This document shows positions 59,986-64,000 of a stretch of DNA of 64,000 nucleotides, piece by piece (positions within the stretch are counted from its first letter, which is position 1; each line of letters begins with the position of its first letter). The stretch comes from Fratercula arctica. Taxonomy: Eukaryota; Chordata; Aves; Charadriiformes; Alcidae. The stretch is from the NCBI GenBank assembly GCA_947846985.1, contig CANTUZ010000001.1, forward strand, positions 108,703,757 through 108,767,756, in the 5' to 3' direction. The translations under genes were made by a program, and so were the position numbers. The notes under the pieces were generated by a model. The model saw only the letters and a list, made by a program, of their open reading frames with translations, ran no database searches and was not told the origin of the DNA.

Positions 59986-62900
59986 CAGGTAGCCACACCG
60001 GCATGGTTAATTAGCCTGCAGAACCAGTAACAAAGTACACAATAAATAAATATATGCTGCTCCCTGTACGTATCGGAAACTCCCAACATTGCTTGAGTGT
60101 GAACAAAGAGCAGTTTACTAAGGAATAGGGAAGAAGAACAGTATAGGATATTCCACATATCCTACCAATATTGCCCAGTCCTACTTACAATTTACGGGTT
60201 GGGATGATGTAGTAAACAGTTTGGAGGTCTATCATTTCAGTATTTTGACAAAATGAGGTTAACAGCCTAACTTTTTCAGAGGGGTGGTTCTTACTGTAAT
60301 GTAAAGGGTTAAAATTATCCAGCTATACATGCTGTGGAGACTATTAGAGAAGCAGAAGGACAAATGATACCATGATATTACTTTATGAACGTGAATGAGA
60401 AAAAAAATGGCAAAGAGAAAGCAAAATCTGAATGATGGGGTGTTGTACCTCTTTGTTTTGAGACAAGTTTGGATCTTCAACAGATGTTTATTCCAGGAAC
60501 TCTGAAGAAACATAGATACAAGACTTCTGCAAAGTACATTTACGCAGCTTTTGTTAACACAAACAAAACAATCAGACCCTATTGAGTATTTCTTAGCTAA
60601 TTCTGCGGTCGATTTCTGTCTTCCATTGATCTGCTCTATCCCTGTGAAAGCCTCTGTTTTTATAATAATTTTTAAAATTAATGTATTTAATATTACAGGG
60701 AAATCACCTTTCCTCATTCGACTGATAGTTCTTACACTAAGACATGAAAGAAAACATAAGTCCTTTCCATCACCGGTGTTCATACATCCGGAAAGAGATC
60801 CAACAATATTTTGTTGGTTTTCAGCCACTTTGAAGGAACTTTAAGACATTGCCATCAGAAGCAGAGGTGGGGGACGCGTGAGGCTGAGACAGAGTGAAAT
60901 ATCTGATGAGGTCTGACGGGGCTGTGTTGCAGCATCTGACTTCCCGTAGCCTTATGCTAATGTCCTTTGTCTTCATCTATCCAGTACAACATTATTACTG
61001 TGATGCTGTATGATTAAACCAACAGAAACTTTAATTAAAGAATAAGAAACCCGCAGATCATTTCACCCATTACAGTGGGCTATATCTAGTAAGATTTAGT
61101 AGGTATAAGCATCTTCTTACTGCTGCTGCTGCTTCCTCTTAGTATTTTTCCTAAAAATATTACCAGGAAAAGAATTATTTTCCATGTACATTGCACCATG
61201 ACAGTTTTTGTTTGGTAAATTCACATCCATAGCAGCTACTGACTGACTTAGCAACCAATTCTGTGAAATCATGTAAAATTATTGAACTATCAGCAAAAGT
61301 CAACCAACCAAAGTTTTGATATTTCTGTTCCACTAGCTTGTAAACATTCAGTAAAATTGCTTTTGCGATTATAACAGAGGAATCACTGATGATTTATCAA
61401 GGAGAAGCTTATTATTAATCTTGTCAGGATGACAACTTCATTAATTATCCAGTGGTTTTGTTGATCATTTCATTTCTTCATATGAATAATTTAAAACTTT
61501 GATACATACAGTAATTTTCATGAAAGGCCTTCATATTGGTCAGCTTGTCAGTTGCACATAGAAGACTGAAATCCCAAATTAAATATCTCGTGTCCTTTGC
61601 AATCTGAGTGAAGTTAATTGAAACACTGTTGCTTTCACCATTTCTAATCCTGCTGTAACAGTCTAAAAGAAATTACCAAAATAAAATGTCTGATCATCAT
61701 AAACAAAATTTTAATTAGTTCCATATTTTATTTCATCGCTACTAAATTTTTGTGACACAAATAATGTTTCCATATGTTATTTCCCATTTATTCCTTATGG
61801 CAAAGCAAGTTGAAGAATTAAGAGCAAGGCACTACGGGACAAGTAATAGATGAGATAATAAAGTGTTAACTTTCGGAAAGGAGATCTATGTTCCTAGTCT
61901 TTAAAAAAGAAACAGAAACAAGCCTAATATCATTTTATTACTGTGTCTTGATACGGAATTGCTGAGGACCAATCCGAAATGAAGTATCAAACCTGAGCTA
62001 CAGTGTGGAGTTCCTGTCTTTGAACAGCACTTATAAGTATCTGTTCCTTGCATTTTTGTGTTGGGTACTGATAAGGATCCTCACTACCACAGCGTCTGAA
62101 GATGGAGACACCAGTACATTTAAATACATCTCCATCTTTCCAATACTTGTCTTGTCTTTGAAGCATATTCTCTCTTTATTTTTTCTTTCTTTTGTGAGGG
62201 ACAGTGCACCTTAGTCCCATCTCACAGACACAGAACTGAGTAAAACCAACAATTTTTGTCTTGCTAAATTTGCAGTATATTTATGACCACAGATCGTTTT
62301 CAAAAGCTGATAAATAGAAACAGAATTTTCCAAATATGCCTCTTAGCCAAATTAAGCACAATAAACATTTAGGCTAGGAAATAATGAAATGCACCCAGAC
62401 CATCCATTCAGAATATAAATGAATATTCACATGCTAAGCATACAAACTGAATGTTTTCCTCAGAACAGTTTCCTTAGCCAGTTATAGATCTGACAGGGTA
62501 TCTAGAATAGTTGGTCTCTGATTGATCAGTTACTTCACGTTTAGGTCCTGCATTATCTTTCCGTGTAGGAGCAGGCAGCCAAGGTTTATGATGAGTATCT
62601 TTTAACTAGCAAGGGAAAGATTTTCAAGCCTTACAAATAAGAAGCAAACAAAATTACAATGCAAAAATAAGACAGTTTTCTTTTAAGAATGAAAATTTAT
62701 ATTTCTATGGAAATGAGTCAAAATATGGTAATGGGATTAAGTCATCTAGAAATGCAACAGCCAGAAACAGTTCATAAAAAACATTTATCGTATGTTCCAA
62801 TCACCTGTAGTATGACAGGTGGAGAAAGGCACGCTCAGCACCTTATTGGAATAAGCTTTGTGACTCCGGACTTGGTTGCCTTGCAGTGCAAGGACACATT

Positions 62901-63574
62901 GATTCCTTTCATGCTGTATACCCAGATTCTCTCTCTCAGAGAATTAAGTCTCTTTTGAAAGAGATAAGTATTTCAAGGGACAGCCCACAGACACACACGT
63001 ACGTAGGATGTTTGAAGTCGGTAGATCATTCCTGAACTTGTTCTAGATGACTCGTGGAACAGCATTCAAATACACCAGAGGGGCCTTGATATTTTATTTC
63101 TAGTTGCCATTTTGGCCAATGTGCTTTTAACACCAGTCTTCATTAGACACTAATGACTTTTGGTTCTGTCTGTATTTAGTATTTATTCAAATCTGAGGTA
63201 AAGGTAGGGCCGCATTCATATCCCCTATAGAGAGAGGGAAGACACCCAGCTAGATTGATCGACATGTACTCAAAGAAAATCAGCAAGTCCAATAGCCAAA
63301 GCCAGCAAAGTAGACATTCCTGATTAGGAGCAACAGATAATCTTCATGTAACATTTTTTAAAGTAACACTTTTCTTCACAGATTATCCATACTGTTAGGA
63401 CGCTTTGTGTACTACTCAGGTGAGAGGTGGCCTTCACTTCACGGAGCTGTGGGCACACCCCATTGGTTAACATCACCTGTGATTTTCATAGGAATCATAT
63501 TTAGGCCTTTGTGCCTTGGGTCTTTATACATGTTAGTGGGATCAGAACTTGTGCCCAGCTCAACTCACCTCCAG

Positions 63575-63591
63575 AAGTAAGTAAGTAAGTA
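63575..63591. repeat. (AAGT)4 microsatellite
   Basis: Four AAGT units plus a partial one. Simple repeat. Confidence 0.85.
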
Positions 63592-64000
63592 CAAAACTCT
63601 ACTAGCTCAGCGTGCTCAATTCAGTAAATATTTTTGGAATTGAGAGTATTGATTGACTGGTGAAGCTTATGTGGTCAGATCAATTTCTTCCCTGGGAAAG
63701 AGACTTCAGAATTTCAATTTGCCTTTTCAGTTCCTGAAAGATCTGATAGTGTGTTTAATGCTTTGCCCTTTTTCTTTTTGTTCTTTTTCTTACAAAATCT
63801 ACACTGCCAGGGTCACTTACCAATTTATTCTCTCTGATACATAATTTATGTGACTAGTACTGGAGGTGCATGGAAAAGCATGCCTATTGGCCTTGCCTCT
63901 TCCTTTCAGGTGATGTGTGGTTCAAAATGCTTCCACTCCTAGCCTACCAAAAAAGTCTGGTGCCTTTAGTAGTGCCATTCAGTATTCAGTCAAGCAGTCT

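Larger units (their letters stand above)
54379..64000. other. AT-rich non-coding stretch with scattered old repeats
   Basis: No supported gene. It contains weak copies of an old near-palindromic repeat (54784-54928, 55797-55880, 58886-58935, 59485-59560), a GC/CpG-richer patch (59690-59985), a smaller CpG-bearing patch (58725-58940), A17 at 56556-56572, a short hairpin (56190-56215) and an AAGT microsatellite (63575-63591). The longest frame outside CR1 in the whole window is here (60259-60828, minus, 189 codons) but has no recognisable domain. Confidence 0.5.

Noticed and set aside
1..64000. Endogenous retrovirus, CRISPR array, prokaryotic operon or viral integration
   Set aside because: No LTR pair, gag/pol/env motif, spaced direct-repeat array or ribosome-binding-site-led gene series was found. 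The only RT sequences are CR1-clade LINE type.

Overview
The window reads as vertebrate nuclear DNA, most likely from a bird. It is AT-rich and has no compact gene arrangement. Its recognisable mobile DNA is almost entirely CR1-type LINEs with the bird-typical 3' end: a GATGATCT...GGTCCCTTCCAAC block followed by short ATTCTATG repeats. No Alu, L1, poly(A)-tailed SINE, tRNA, rRNA, CRISPR or bacterial-type operon is visible. The species cannot be named from the sequence. It is probably intergenic or a long intron; I found no host exon I would defend.

Layout. 1-11.5 kb is AT-rich non-coding DNA with a GC-rich patch near 1.4 kb, a short protein-like frame near 10.1 kb and a TA-rich tract near 3.05 kb. 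A short antisense CR1 3' end lies at 11.49 kb. A very old LINE reverse-transcriptase (RT) relic is recognisable at 14.99-15.24 kb. A 17-bp-stem hairpin lies at 16.46 kb and a C17 tract at 20.49 kb. A CR1 3' fragment with an open C-terminal frame sits at 25.88-26.39 kb, an antisense CR1 piece at 31.53-31.80 kb, and a 0.65 kb CR1 copy at 34.42-35.07 kb. The next 14.5 kb has only simple repeats and a 51-bp tandem duplication.

The densest part is 49.65-54.38 kb. An antisense CR1 (49.65-50.52) faces a long sense CR1 (51.03-53.00) head to head. The sense copy keeps almost the whole RT domain open. It is followed in the same orientation by a badly decayed CR1/L3-like relic (53.43-54.38) in which the RT motifs can still be found. 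The rest (54.4-64 kb) is non-coding, with several weak matches to an old near-palindromic repeat and two CpG-bearing patches.

No set of genes works together here. The interest lies in the LINE record: three age classes of one clade in one window, a stop codon shared by two copies, an inverted CR1 pair able to form double-stranded RNA, and old relics identified only by RT motif order. I did not find a convincing undescribed biological system.
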